Below are positions 27,748 through 37,379 of a stretch of 64,000 bases of DNA, piece after piece. The position numbers and the translations under genes are program-made. How positions within the stretch are numbered: position 1 is the first letter of the stretch; the number at the start of each line of letters is the position of its first letter. The stretch is from an uncultured Clostridium sp. (GTDB lineage: Bacteria; Bacillota; Clostridia; TANB77; CAG-508), in contig USJO01000001.1 of assembly GCA_900555075.1 (NCBI GenBank), forward strand, positions 8,613 through 72,612, given 5' to 3'. Under the pieces are notes generated by a model. The model was given only the letters and a program-made list of their open reading frames with translations. It made no database searches and was not told where the DNA came from.

Positions 27748-28194
27748 TTAGTTTCCTTCTTCTTCCTGGTCTAAGAACTCCAAAAGGCTAAAAATTATTG
27801 TATTTACCCTTCCTGTTTCACTATTATAGCTCATTTTTGCACACTCAAATATAGATCTTTTATATTTTGCAATATTAGAGATGTTTATCTCATTTCCATA
27901 GTTATCTTTACCATTTATTTCTACATTTACTTTGTATTTACTATTTTCCTCATACATAGAATTGTTCTGTTTTGCTTTATTTACTACTGTTAAAACCTCG
28001 GCTCCACGTAATTGCATTTTATTATATGCCTCCCATTCGGAATTCCACTCTGCTAAACGTTTAGTTTCTTCTCTTTTTTCTTGTGCATTTCCCATTATAG
28101 ATAGATTATTAAACATATACACTAATGCTGTAATAGTTAAAATTCCTAAAAGTATTCCACCTGCTATTAAGAGAGCTTCTGTTGCATTATCCAT
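27748..28194 (-). CDS. Pilin-like protein (148 aa)
   Basis: It begins MDNATEALLIAGGILLGILT, then contains LRGAEVLTVVNKAKQ and ends with a segment FECAKMSYNSETGRV, matching the paralogues on both sides of the locus. A GGAAGG site precedes the ATG. It directly follows the TadB/C-like gene, the usual place for a pilin-type gene. Confidence 0.6.
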   Translation of the reverse strand: MDNATEALLIAGGILLGILTITALVYMFNNLSIMGNAQEKREETKRLAEWNSEWEAYNKMQLRGAEVLTVVNKAKQNNSMYEENSKYKVNVEINGKDNYGNEINISNIAKYKRSIFECAKMSYNSETGRVNTIIFSLLEFLDQEEEGN

Positions 28195-28214
28195 AGTATC
28201 CTTCCTTTCTATTA

Positions 28215-30299
28215 TTAAGACATTGTATTAAGTTGTATTGAAGAAAAGCTTTCTGTCATAGCCGTCATTCCTATTGCAACTAATGGCACTATTAAGTATC
28301 CTACAAATAGTCCAACCATAGGTGCAAATCCAACTACTTTTCCTATCATTCCTTTTCTTTTTATTAATCTTTCATTTGATTCTTCACGTTTTGCTTGATA
28401 GTATTCTCTTTCATTGTCTAATTCATCAAATGCCTCTGAAATAGGAATTTTTTCAACAGCTGCTTGTAGACTTTCAACAATTTGAATTAGCTGTGGAAAT
28501 GCTATTTCGTTCTTTAATTCCTCTAGTGCTTCCCATGCACCTGCTTCATAATTGTTTAGGCATTTGGTTATAGGTTCTTTGAATATATTAGAATATCTTT
28601 CTAGCCACTCTAGTATCATCTCAACATTTACTCTTTCTATTTTCATTAGCATTAATATTATTGTTTGGTACTCCATTACTTCGTTTTCCATTTCTAAAGC
28701 TCTTAATTTTTTTTGGAACATTAGCATCCATGTAGGTCCACAAAAGCCTAAGTATCCAAATATAAATGCTAGTAATAATTCAAACCATTTAAAGTTTTCT
28801 CCATTTACTACGGCTAGTTTATCTAATATTTGATTTGCCGCCGTTTCTAATTCTGCTGCTGTTGATGCTCTATACATTTCTGTTTTTGGTAAATATTCTA
28901 TTATTTTTTCTTTGGTAACATTTGATTTTCCTTTGAATTTTTTTAATATTTCATTTTGTACCTCTGTAACTTCCTTTGCTTTTGCTAAATCTCTTTCACT
29001 CATTGTTCCCAGTATGTTATAATTAGAAGTAGGTTCAGTATACACATAGTCTAAAGCTACCTTATGTCCAAATGCAAATAAGAATATTGTTATAAGTATT
29101 ATAACTAGGCATAATACTACTTTGTTAATATATAAAGTTTCTATCTTTTGCTTAGATGCCGCTTCTTTCATTAGTTTTGTAACTATTCTATGTTCCTTAG
29201 AATTCTTCTTTGGCATAATTGAATCCATTATTCTTTTAATAATAGGTTTATTATATAGTTTTACTTGCCATACTTTGCTTTGGTCTTTAAAGTCTACCTT
29301 TATTCCACCTGTGTCTTTTATTTTTCTTGTTAAGTAATAGCATACGAAGGTAAGTACAACAAGTGCTATTTGTACCATTAGTCCACCTTTGCCGTCATAA
29401 AATTGTGCTGTGAAACTGAAGTTGCCTATTGCCCAATTTTTAAGTGGTGACATAAATAATATTGGTAAAATTGCAATTATTGATAAACTTTGGAATACAT
29501 AATCTAATTTGTCTCTCTTTAATATTTCTAGTTGCATTTCCTGTGTTATATTATTTAAGTTTTTTAAATACAATGATGCACCGTCTTTATCTGTTCTATC
29601 ACCAAATTCTCTTGTTAGATATGAAATACCTGCAAACTCCTTTAAAAAGCTATTCGGTGCTACATCATAGTATTTTTCTAGTTCTGTTTCTGGATCATCT
29701 GATATTAGTATTTCATAAATTTTTTGTCCCTGTATTGATACTTCTAATTCATCGTTTTGTGATACTTCATATATTGCTTCTTCTACCATATTGAACTCAT
29801 GATATGCATGTCTTATTTCTGCAAAGAAATCTATTTGTTGTTTTAATAACTTTGTATCATATTTATCTATCATTCCAGACATTATTGTTTCTATTAAAAA
29901 TAGTTCGAATAATAGTAATATTACTAAAAGTAATGGATCATTCTTTGTGAAAAGTATTACTGCTAATGTTACTGGAAGTATTATACATAACGCTTTTGTA
30001 ATTATTTTTGATGTTTGTCTTCTTGTTTTATACTCATCCTGCATATGTATAATTTCAAGTTTTTTTCTTATTTTAAGTACATAGCGTCTAAATGCAGGAA
30101 CTGTTGTGTAAAAAATATATAATTTTTGGTATATAACATCACTTGAATATCTGTTTTGCCTTGTACCCTCTTTTAATTGTCTAATTTTCTTCATGTCACC
30201 CTTATTTGACCTAGCTTTAATTATTAAGAATACAACGACAAGTAAAGCAAATATTCCTCCTGTTATTCCCATTATGTAAAACAATACTTGGTTTGACAT
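28215..30299 (-). CDS. TadB/TadC-like inner-membrane platform protein (694 aa)
   Basis: This large integral membrane protein has several hydrophobic segments: near residues 5-25, 105-145, 270-330, 395-415 and 505-530, and at the C-terminus. Its soluble parts contain helix-rich T2SF/GspF-type blocks (EIRHAYHEFNMVEEAIYEV and QLIQIVESLQAAVEKIPI). The length suggests that TadB and TadC functions are fused in one chain. It follows cpaF, the standard order of Tad loci, and would anchor the ATPase and pilin assembly at the membrane. Confidence 0.65.
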   Translation of the reverse strand: MSNQVLFYIMGITGGIFALLVVVFLIIKARSNKGDMKKIRQLKEGTRQNRYSSDVIYQKLYIFYTTVPAFRRYVLKIRKKLEIIHMQDEYKTRRQTSKIITKALCIILPVTLAVILFTKNDPLLLVILLLFELFLIETIMSGMIDKYDTKLLKQQIDFFAEIRHAYHEFNMVEEAIYEVSQNDELEVSIQGQKIYEILISDDPETELEKYYDVAPNSFLKEFAGISYLTREFGDRTDKDGASLYLKNLNNITQEMQLEILKRDKLDYVFQSLSIIAILPILFMSPLKNWAIGNFSFTAQFYDGKGGLMVQIALVVLTFVCYYLTRKIKDTGGIKVDFKDQSKVWQVKLYNKPIIKRIMDSIMPKKNSKEHRIVTKLMKEAASKQKIETLYINKVVLCLVIILITIFLFAFGHKVALDYVYTEPTSNYNILGTMSERDLAKAKEVTEVQNEILKKFKGKSNVTKEKIIEYLPKTEMYRASTAAELETAANQILDKLAVVNGENFKWFELLLAFIFGYLGFCGPTWMLMFQKKLRALEMENEVMEYQTIILMLMKIERVNVEMILEWLERYSNIFKEPITKCLNNYEAGAWEALEELKNEIAFPQLIQIVESLQAAVEKIPISEAFDELDNEREYYQAKREESNERLIKRKGMIGKVVGFAPMVGLFVGYLIVPLVAIGMTAMTESFSSIQLNTMS

Positions 30300-30310
30300 T
30301 TAGGTTCACC

Positions 30311-32214
30311 TCATTTTCTTGCTACTTTTTTAGTTTTCTTTCCCCAATTTCTTTCTATAAAATTATCGAATTCTACTGCATCTTCAGCACTCATATTATT
30401 TCTCATTTCTCTAATGTTTGTGTCTGATATTTTGTTCGTTAATACATATGCGTCATTATGATATTCCATTATGTTTACATATCTGTACAATTCTTTATTT
30501 GTCACCTTATGGAAGTATCTTGTTGCATTGTCCATAAATTTTTCTATTTTTCCCTCCATAGTTTTTTCATTTCTATAATCATGTGTATAATCTTCTGTAT
30601 CAACAATTGGAATACATTCTGTTACTCTTTCTATATATCTTCTTCCTCTAAAGTCTTTTACTAAGTGAATATCAAAGTTTAATACACTTATAACTTGTTC
30701 TTCTGCAATACGCTCATCTGTGAAAGTTCCAGCTCTTAGCATTGAGTTTCTTAGTGCTGTTATTAAGTTTGGAAATGTTTTAGCATGGTGTGTGAATAAT
30801 GTAAATTTAGATGCAACCTGCGCAGATTGAATCATCCAAGATGCTACGGGGTCTGTTGCAACCTCTCCGGATTATATTAACACTACCATCAGTTTTTTTC
30901 TGAACGTCCAAACATTCCTGACCTGCTATTGTTTCTGTTTCTCTCATTGATAGTATGTTTCTTGTTGGATATATTTTTCTTAAGTGCAACTCGAATGCAG
31001 TTTCTGTAATACGTAGGTTCATTGTTTCATATATATTTTCTATCATAGCCATAAGCATTGTTGTTTTACCACAGCCTTGCTCACCAGTAAGCGCTAATAT
31101 TCTGGCACCTTTTACTAAATATTTTAAAAGATTTATTGCTTCTTCTTTTCCATCTGCTGTAATTATTTGTTCTAGTGTTGCTCTCTTTACGTCGAACTTT
31201 CTTACGAAGAATGCCCATGTTTCTGACATACTTGGTCTTACAACAACAACACGAGAGCCATCCTTCATTTCGTTAATTTTATAACCATTTGTATCAGACA
31301 ACTGACCTGGATTATTATATTTGTATATGTTTTGACATACCCTTTTTAGCTCGCTTTCTTTTCCAAATGAAAGAAAAGCTAGTCTTATAGATTTACCTTG
31401 GAAGAATATCCAGATACTATCACATGCTCTTGGCACTCTATGTTCTGTAATTTGTTCTAAATAATCTCCATCTGTTTGTGCAACTTGACTTAAGAAACTT
31501 TCTGGAAGACCAGATACTCCGTCCAGATACACCATCTATGTTCATATCTCTAATTTCATCAATACTACTGTATCCTTTGTAATGTTGATAGATTCTTTGC
31601 GTTACTATATTCAATTTGTCTGAAAAGTCTAATGAAAAATTTTCTTTTTCATAAATATCACTTATTTCTTTTTCAGTAATAACGTAACTTGGCTTTGATG
31701 CTCCTTCTTCATATTTCAATACGGCCAAATCGTATTTTTTTATCATTTGGGTTAAGGCTTCATATCCAAAGTCCTTTTTATACATATGTATTATTATATC
31801 AAATTTGTCTTGAGCTGTAAGAAGTGATGGAATATCAAAAGGAATTGCCTTAGATATATTAATTTCATTTACTCCATATTCCTTATATAATAAATCATAT
31901 ATCAATTCTTTTATATATTTTTTATCATTAACATCTCCATATGTACAGCCTTTTAATGCTTTTCTCAACTCATATTTTTTAGCTTTTCTTCTTTTCAACT
32001 CTTCCTCTGATAGTCCAATATCATACAAGTTAACCTTTGTAATTTCATCTAATCTTTGTTTTATGAAATCCATCATTGCATCTAAGGTATATGATTTTTC
32101 GTCTACTACTTTTTCTTCTTCTTCAGCATTTTTGTTCTTTTTAATCATATAGTATACTAAAATTCCACCTATTGCTAGTACTATTAATATTAAAAGTACA
32201 TTTACTACATTCAT
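30311..32214 (-). CDS. cpaF: CpaF/TadA-type secretion ATPase, needs two +1 frameshifts at CGG codons
   Basis: The hexameric ATPase powers pilus assembly. Three frames must be joined. Part 1 (32214-31522) has an N-terminal membrane helix and ends NIDGVSG at CGG. Part 2 (31520-30870) begins GVSGLPESF and carries Walker A (LTGEQGCGKTTML), and ends VNII at CGG. Part 3 (30868-30311) begins GEVATDPVASWM, which is the Walker B/GEVRG-type region, then HHAKTFPNL, matching the LHANS-type motif region. Skipping the C at both CGG codons gives about 633 aa with every motif in place. The N-terminal membrane anchor is unusual for CpaF, which is normally cytosolic. Confidence 0.8.
30867..30869 (-). promoter_or_regulatory. 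+1 frameshift site 2 in cpaF (CGG)
   Basis: Frame 0 reads AAT ATA ATC CGG AGA GGT TGC. Dropping the C gives AAT ATA ATC GGA GAG GTT GCA, that is N-I-I-G-E-V-A. The glycine and glutamate match the conserved I-x-G-E-V-R motif of secretion ATPases. Confidence 0.78.
31519..31521 (-). promoter_or_regulatory. +1 frameshift site 1 in cpaF (CGG)
   Basis: Frame 0 reads GTA TCT GGA CGG AGT ATC TGG. Dropping the C gives GTA TCT GGA GGA GTA TCT GGT CTT CCA. The downstream frame then stays open to the second CGG site. Confidence 0.72.
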
Positions 32215-32235
32215 ATGTCAAGAACTCCTCTCTTT

Positions 32236-33045
32236 TTAAACTTGCATTTGTAATTCTTTCAATTTATATATTATTCTTTGTGCTATTTCTTTAATAGATT
32301 CCATTATTGGAGCTTGCACACTAGATTGTTTAATTTTTCTATTATTTATAATGAAGTCTGCTAAATTTCCTTCATTGCATGCTTCAAAAAATAGTGTATT
32401 ATATGGTATCCCATATACATCCTGTATTCTTTCTGCTCTTTCTAAATTTTTTGCGTTATATTTTGAATATTTATCATATTTTCCAAGTAAAAAAACTATG
32501 TTTTCTTTGCTTATGACTTCATAAGCTCTTCTAAGTCGTAAAAATTCCTCTATTGCTTTTATTCTTTGTGATGTATTTGCTATAATTAGATTACTTTCTT
32601 GTAATACACCTTGTATATATGGGTCTTCTAAGCTTCCTTCAACATCAACAAAAACTAAATCATAATATTTGCTTGACAATTTCATAATGCTTCTTATGTA
32701 TTCCTTTTGTTTTTCATAGTTCTCTCTTGGCATATTTCCATCTGTTAGCAGTTCTAGTCTTTCTTTGAATATTGTTTTTGTATAATTTGTTATTATTTCT
32801 GGAGATGTTTTGTTACTAGAAATTGCTTTTATTAATCCACTTATTCCAGTTTCTAGGTCGGTTCTAGTTTTAATGTCCTTTGATTGTTCCCAGAAACATT
32901 CTTGTAAGCTTGTATCATTATATTTTGTATTTATCATTAGCACCCTATAATTAAGTTCAAATGATAGATATGTTGCAATTGCTGCCATTGATGTTGTTTG
33001 TGCCGTTTCCACTTTGTCATTACCATAAAAAGTTACAATTGACAT
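32236..33045 (-). CDS. CpaE-like ParA/MinD-fold protein, second of a pair
   Basis: A 269-aa cytosolic protein with a MinD/ParA-like layout: an N-terminal beta strand and loop (VTFYGNDKVETAQTTS), YRVLMINTKYND, and a later FVDVEGSLED that resembles the Walker B strand. The loop lacks the classical GKGGxGKT residues, so ATP binding may be weak or lost. CpaE proteins position Tad pilus machinery at the pole. GGGAGTG precedes the start. Confidence 0.55.
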   Translation of the reverse strand: MSIVTFYGNDKVETAQTTSMAAIATYLSFELNYRVLMINTKYNDTSLQECFWEQSKDIKTRTDLETGISGLIKAISSNKTSPEIITNYTKTIFKERLELLTDGNMPRENYEKQKEYIRSIMKLSSKYYDLVFVDVEGSLEDPYIQGVLQESNLIIANTSQRIKAIEEFLRLRRAYEVISKENIVFLLGKYDKYSKYNAKNLERAERIQDVYGIPYNTLFFEACNEGNLADFIINNRKIKQSSVQAPIMESIKEIAQRIIYKLKELQMQV

Positions 33046-33066
33046 TTTTTCACTCCCTCTATTATT

Positions 33067-33744
33067 TTATATATTTTTCAGCATTTTCTTCACGTCACCT
33101 AATCTTATTTCAGGTGCAATTTGTGATATTATTTCCAATATTCCATCTCTGTATTGTTGGCTCAACTCTTTAAAACTAATTCTTGCATTTCGCTGGTTTT
33201 CAATGATAATTGAATTGTCTCCTACTTCAAATGGAAAATATATTTTTTCCTTACTCCATTTTACTGCATAATAAAAGGATAAAAAATTCAAATATTCATC
33301 TTCTTCCTTTTCCATATTTCTTGAAAATAGTATTTTAGTCATTAGCATCTTTTCCTCTGCTTTTCCTATTATTTCAAGTCCCTTTTTTAATGAATAATTG
33401 TCAAATGCTGTAACAAAATAATTTTTATCTGATGTATGTATTTCTAGATTTTCAAATGCTTCTCTATTATCTACATCCAATAACATAATATCATAGTCAA
33501 AGTCCGGACTTTCTATGTAATTTCTTATTCCCTGCAAGCTATCAAAACCTATTGCTATATCAATATCCTCATATGTCGTTATATAACTTTTGCTTGGAGC
33601 AATACAAGGCACAGTATACCTTGTTTTTTGTAATGTTGTAGCATCTATTATTAGCACCTTTAGCCCATTTTCCACAAGAAGTTTAGATATATAAATTAGC
33701 AAATCGGTCTTATCATATGCTCCTATAAACCCTATCTTTTTCAA
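33067..33744 (-). CDS. CpaE-like ParA/MinD-fold protein, first of a pair
   Basis: A 225-aa protein starting at a TTG with GGGAGG upstream. It begins KKIGFIGAYDKTDLLIYISK and then GLKVLIIDATTLQKTRY, the order of strands seen in ParA-like ATPases, with DIMLLDVDNREAF as the Walker B-like strand. The P-loop is degenerate (GAYDKTD). It is adjacent to a second protein of the same type. A pair of degenerate CpaE-like proteins is unusual; they may act as a heterodimer (inference). Confidence 0.5.
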   Translation of the reverse strand: MKKIGFIGAYDKTDLLIYISKLLVENGLKVLIIDATTLQKTRYTVPCIAPSKSYITTYEDIDIAIGFDSLQGIRNYIESPDFDYDIMLLDVDNREAFENLEIHTSDKNYFVTAFDNYSLKKGLEIIGKAEEKMLMTKILFSRNMEKEEDEYLNFLSFYYAVKWSKEKIYFPFEVGDNSIIIENQRNARISFKELSQQYRDGILEIISQIAPEIRLGDVKKMLKNI

Positions 33745-33773
33745 GTAAGTTTCCTCCCTTTATAGTTTCAAGT

Positions 33774-34682
33774 TTAATATCCTTCTAGTCCTGATAAGTA
33801 GTCTTCTCTTGCTTTTCTTGCTGCTTCTAGTTGTTCACTCATTCCTGCTTCTATATTATATTTTGATTCTTCTGCTGTGTATTTTCCTAGTTCACTATTT
33901 ATTGGGTTTCTTACCGTTCCTGATTCTAAATATCTATTAACAATTGCATCTCTAGCAGTTGAAACGATATTTGGATTTTTACTTATTAAATCAACAACAA
34001 CTGCTGTTGGGCTATATGTATATATTGATTTTTCTTGCATACCTGGTTCTACGTATTTTGCTAAATATAGTTCTGATGATGGCATAGCAAATGCTTCAAC
34101 AATTGCACTATTTAAAAGTAATATTTCCTCTTCTGACAAGTATAGTCCTAGTGTTTGTCCATAAATACTAATTATTTCTTTTTTTGATATAACAATTAAG
34201 TCTTGTGCATTTGGTAATCTTAATCTTATATCAACATAGTCTCCTTCTTCTAGTGTTGTTGGTATTGTAACAACATTGTATTCTATATACCTTAATGAAT
34301 TTGCGGTTTCTCCTTCTTCTTCTGAATACAACATATTTTGTGTTAGCACGGTTCCACCTTTTAAATTAATTTTACTTTTGTAACCACTTATTGTATTTGG
34401 TTCGTTTATAAAATCTGTTGCTACTGTTGATGATGCTACAGGTATTTCTACCTTTTCTAGCATACTAGATGTTATTTCCTCGCCAGATTTAACATCTTGC
34501 CCTTGTTTTAATCTGCACACAAATACTTTTGGTTGTTCTGCATCCTTCTTTGCAGCCTCAAGTTTTGGTTTTATTACTAACATAAAGGCAATAGTTCCTA
34601 TTAAAATTGTTATTACTAACATAACTAAAATTCCCAAAAAAAATGAATTTCTTACTTTCCTTTGCATTGGATTTGATGGCAT
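33774..34682 (-). CDS. CpaB-like SAF-domain membrane protein
   Basis: A 302-aa protein with one membrane helix at residues 13-35. It is followed by a SAF/CpaB-type domain: CRLKQGQDVKSGEEITSSML, then INLKGGTVLTQNML and EGDYVDIRLRL. CpaB links the Tad machine to the cell envelope. It is the first gene of the minus-strand pilus locus, with GGGGGAAT before the ATG. Confidence 0.7.
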   Translation of the reverse strand: MPSNPMQRKVRNSFFLGILVMLVITILIGTIAFMLVIKPKLEAAKKDAEQPKVFVCRLKQGQDVKSGEEITSSMLEKVEIPVASSTVATDFINEPNTISGYKSKINLKGGTVLTQNMLYSEEEGETANSLRYIEYNVVTIPTTLEEGDYVDIRLRLPNAQDLIVISKKEIISIYGQTLGLYLSEEEILLLNSAIVEAFAMPSSELYLAKYVEPGMQEKSIYTYSPTAVVVDLISKNPNIVSTARDAIVNRYLESGTVRNPINSELGKYTAEESKYNIEAGMSEQLEAARKAREDYLSGLEGY

Positions 34683-34957
34683 AATTATTCCCCCTATTTT
34701 TTTTTATTTAATATAATTCTACAACAAAAACCTTAAAAATACAATACATTTTATTTTTTGTCATTTTTTTTTAATATTTTTGTAACATTTTTGTAACATT
34801 GTATCGTTATAATGTGCTTAAACCTCATTTGTTTTTTATCCATTTTTTGAAAAAATTACTAGTTTATTTTTTTATTTTTTGCACATTATAATTATTGAAA
34901 AGCAATAATAACGCTTTTAAATGTTTAAATTTAATATCCTAGGAGGTGAAACTAGAA

Positions 34958-35161
34958 ATGGCAAATTCAAATTCAAGTAGAACATTAGTACCAGAAGCTA
35001 AAGATTCTTTAAATCAATTTAAATATGAAGTAGCTTCAGAAGTTGGTGTTAACTTAAAAAATGGATATAATGGTGATATATCTGCAAAAGATGCTGGTAG
35101 AATCGGTGGTAACATGGTTAAGAAAATGATTCAAAAAGCTGAAAGTCAAATGCTTAAGTAA
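34958..35161 (+). CDS. Alpha/beta-type small acid-soluble spore protein
   Basis: A 67-aa DNA-binding spore protein that coats the chromosome of the spore. Family motifs are visible: MANSNSSRTLVPEAKDSL, LNQFKYEVASEVGV, and the second signature block DISAKDAGRIGGNMVKKMI, which contains a germination-protease cleavage region earlier in the chain. The start is the ATG at 34958 after AGGAGGTG; the in-frame GTG at 34946 is part of the ribosome binding site. It should be driven by a forespore sigma factor, but I could not identify a clear promoter. Confidence 0.92.
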   Translation: MANSNSSRTLVPEAKDSLNQFKYEVASEVGVNLKNGYNGDISAKDAGRIGGNMVKKMIQKAESQMLK

Positions 35162-35190
35162 ATAGGTTTATTTACTTTTTAAAATTTTCT

Positions 35191-35218
35191 AGGACAATTT
35201 CATTTCTGAAATTGTCCT
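35191..35218 (+). terminator. Terminator of the SASP gene
   Basis: AGGACAATTTCA / TGAAATTGTCCT form a perfect 12-bp stem with a TTTC loop, followed by ACTTTTATTC. It is also positioned to stop the convergent surface-protein gene. Confidence 0.8.
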
Positions 35219-35238
35219 ACTTTTATTCTATTTATTAT

Positions 35239-37256
35239 TTATTGGTAATTAAAATTTCCTGTTCCTGAATTGTAAAAATATTTTTTACTTATTTTATCAT
35301 ACAAGCATGGCACGTTATTCTGATCTATTGCTGGGATAAAATTTCTTGCAAGAGTTGTTCCATTATATATTTTGCAAGAATATAGTTTCATTTTTGCACA
35401 TCTATTATCTGCTTCTCCTGCAGTATTTACAGAAAACAAATAGATATTATATGGCACACTAAATGTAGTTGAACTATTACTTAACGTTTTTGTTGTTTCT
35501 CCTATTGTAAAAGTGGTTTGTGTATCAGTTTGTTTTATAGTAACTTTATTGTTCACAGTATAGGATCCAGATGTTGCAGTTCTTGATTTATAATAATCCC
35601 ATCTTATATCTCCACTTATTAAAAACATATTATAAGCTTCAGCACTTGTACTTATTCGTGAACCCATAATTCCATATGTTGATGAATTTTCAGTAAAAGC
35701 TAGTTCCATCTCTATTCTTGTATTATTTGATGATGTAATTCCTGTGTCAATCCATTGTGTTCCTGTGCTTTCTATGTATTCCACATAGTTTAAACCAACA
35801 TGTTCTTTATGTGTTATTTTGTTACCTTTTGTATCTGTTTCTGTTATTATTTTTCCATTATAATTAAAGCTTCCTGTAAAAGTTCCACTTGCTTTTTGAT
35901 CTTCTATATTATTCCACCTGTTGGTTGTTTCAGTTATTTCTGTCTTTTTTGTTCCTGAGACTAGTGTTATTCTTGCATATCCAGCTCCACTATGTCCTGT
36001 TTCTGTACTACCTGAAGTCGATGCGAAAGATGTATTTCCTGCATAAGTTGTTGCATCAGTTAAATAATATGATGATGATACTGAGTATCCACTTGGTACG
36101 CTTGAGGCTGTGCTTGAAGTCCATACAAATCCTGAACCTCCTCCTCCTCCTCTGTCATCATCTCCTGAACCATCTGGTACAGTTCCAGAGCCTCCATACC
36201 AGCCTCCTCCTCCAGCTCCTCCGTAGCCAGAGCTTAGGTAAACACCTCCGACCTCCAAAACCAAACCCTCCACAATAATATGATGTCGTATTAGAATTTA
36301 ATCCTGAAGTTGCTTGACTAGATATTGTATATGATGTTGAATATCCTGAGTATGTTTGTGTTCCACCTTTTCCACAATAATTAGAAGCTGCTGTATAATT
36401 TTCAGTTGAGGATCCTCCTTTAGTTCCCCCACCATACATTCCTTTCTTTGCTGTTGCTCCATCTGAGCCTCCTCCTCCTGCAACAATTACTCTTGAAAGC
36501 AACGATGCAGAATTGTTCCATGTTCCACCAGTAAATCTTATATCTGTAGCTCCACCACCACCTTTGTAGCCATATCGATATCCTCCACCATTGTACCCAC
36601 CTGCTACAACTCCATTTGTTTTTGTTGTACCACTTCCTCCTGCTCCTCCTACATAAACATATAACTCGGTTCCTTGTGGCAAGTTTGTAATTGTTCCTAT
36701 TGAATATCCTCCTTTTCCACCATATGTTGAATTAGAACGGTATCCCCCCTGTGCTCCCCATACTTCAAGTTTATATGTTCCACTTGCTGGTGCAGTATAT
36801 GTTTGTGCTTCTCCTGTATATGCAAATTCTGATACTTGATTAGTTATTGTTTCTGTTGTTTCTGATTCTGTCCAGGTTTTTTCTGGAAACAGATCCGGAT
36901 ATTCTGTTTTATAATCTGCAACGTTAAAGTCTAAATTGCTCATTAATATATAATTTGCTGAGGAAGTTAATTTGTAGATTTTATTATTTATAACCACACT
37001 TTTCCCTGATCCTATTTGAAATAGCTGTTTTGGCGTATATATTGGTATAACTTCATTTTCTGTTGTAAAATAACTGTTATATATTTGCTCAATATTTTCA
37101 ACGTCTTGCCTATATATTTCTCCGAATGTTACTCTTTATTTCTTCTTGTGCTTGCCTTCTATTTGCTATTATTATATATGTACTCACTAAAAATGATAGC
37201 ATAAATAATATTGTGATTAATGTAATTATTGTTATTGCTCCTCGATTTTTTCTCAT
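35239..37256 (-). CDS. Glycine-rich and LamG-type surface protein, needs two +1 frameshifts at CGG codons
   Basis: Part 1 (37256-37125) starts MRKNRGAITIITLITILFML, a type IV pilin-like N-terminus, and ends IKSNI at CGG. Part 2 (37123-36251) starts GEIYRQDVENI and contains a glycine-rich domain like those in bacterial surface proteins and ALK receptors (APASGTYKLEVWGAQGG, VAGGGGSDGAT), ending FGFGG at CGG. Part 3 (36249-35239) starts GGVYLSSGYGGAGG, contains a concanavalin/LamG-type domain (YIESTGTQWIDTGI) and ends YDKISKKYFYNSGTG. The full length is about 671 aa. AAGGAGG precedes the ATG at 37256. Frame 0 would stop 4 codons after the first CGG. A surface adhesin displayed by the pilus system is likely (inference). 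Confidence 0.75.
36248..36250 (-). promoter_or_regulatory. +1 frameshift site 2 in the glycine-rich surface protein (CGG)
   Basis: Frame 0 reads TTT GGA GGT CGG AGG TGT. Dropping the C gives TTT GGA GGT GGA GGT GTT TAC, continuing the glycine-rich pattern, whereas frame 0 turns into an Arg/Trp/Leu-rich string. Confidence 0.72.
37122..37124 (-). promoter_or_regulatory. +1 frameshift site 1 in the glycine-rich surface protein (CGG)
   Basis: Frame 0 reads AGT AAC ATT CGG AGA AAT ATA TAG. Dropping the C gives AGT AAC ATT GGA GAA ATA TAT AGG CAA GAC and opens the remaining protein. Without the shift only a 48-residue stub would be made. Confidence 0.72.
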
Positions 37257-37379
37257 ATGTTTGCCTCCTTATAGAGATTTCACTTTAAAAATTTCTATAT
37301 TTTAAATGACATTATGGTTTCTTCTATATAATTAAATTGTATTATATATTTTAGTTTTTTTCAACATTTTTAATTAAAT

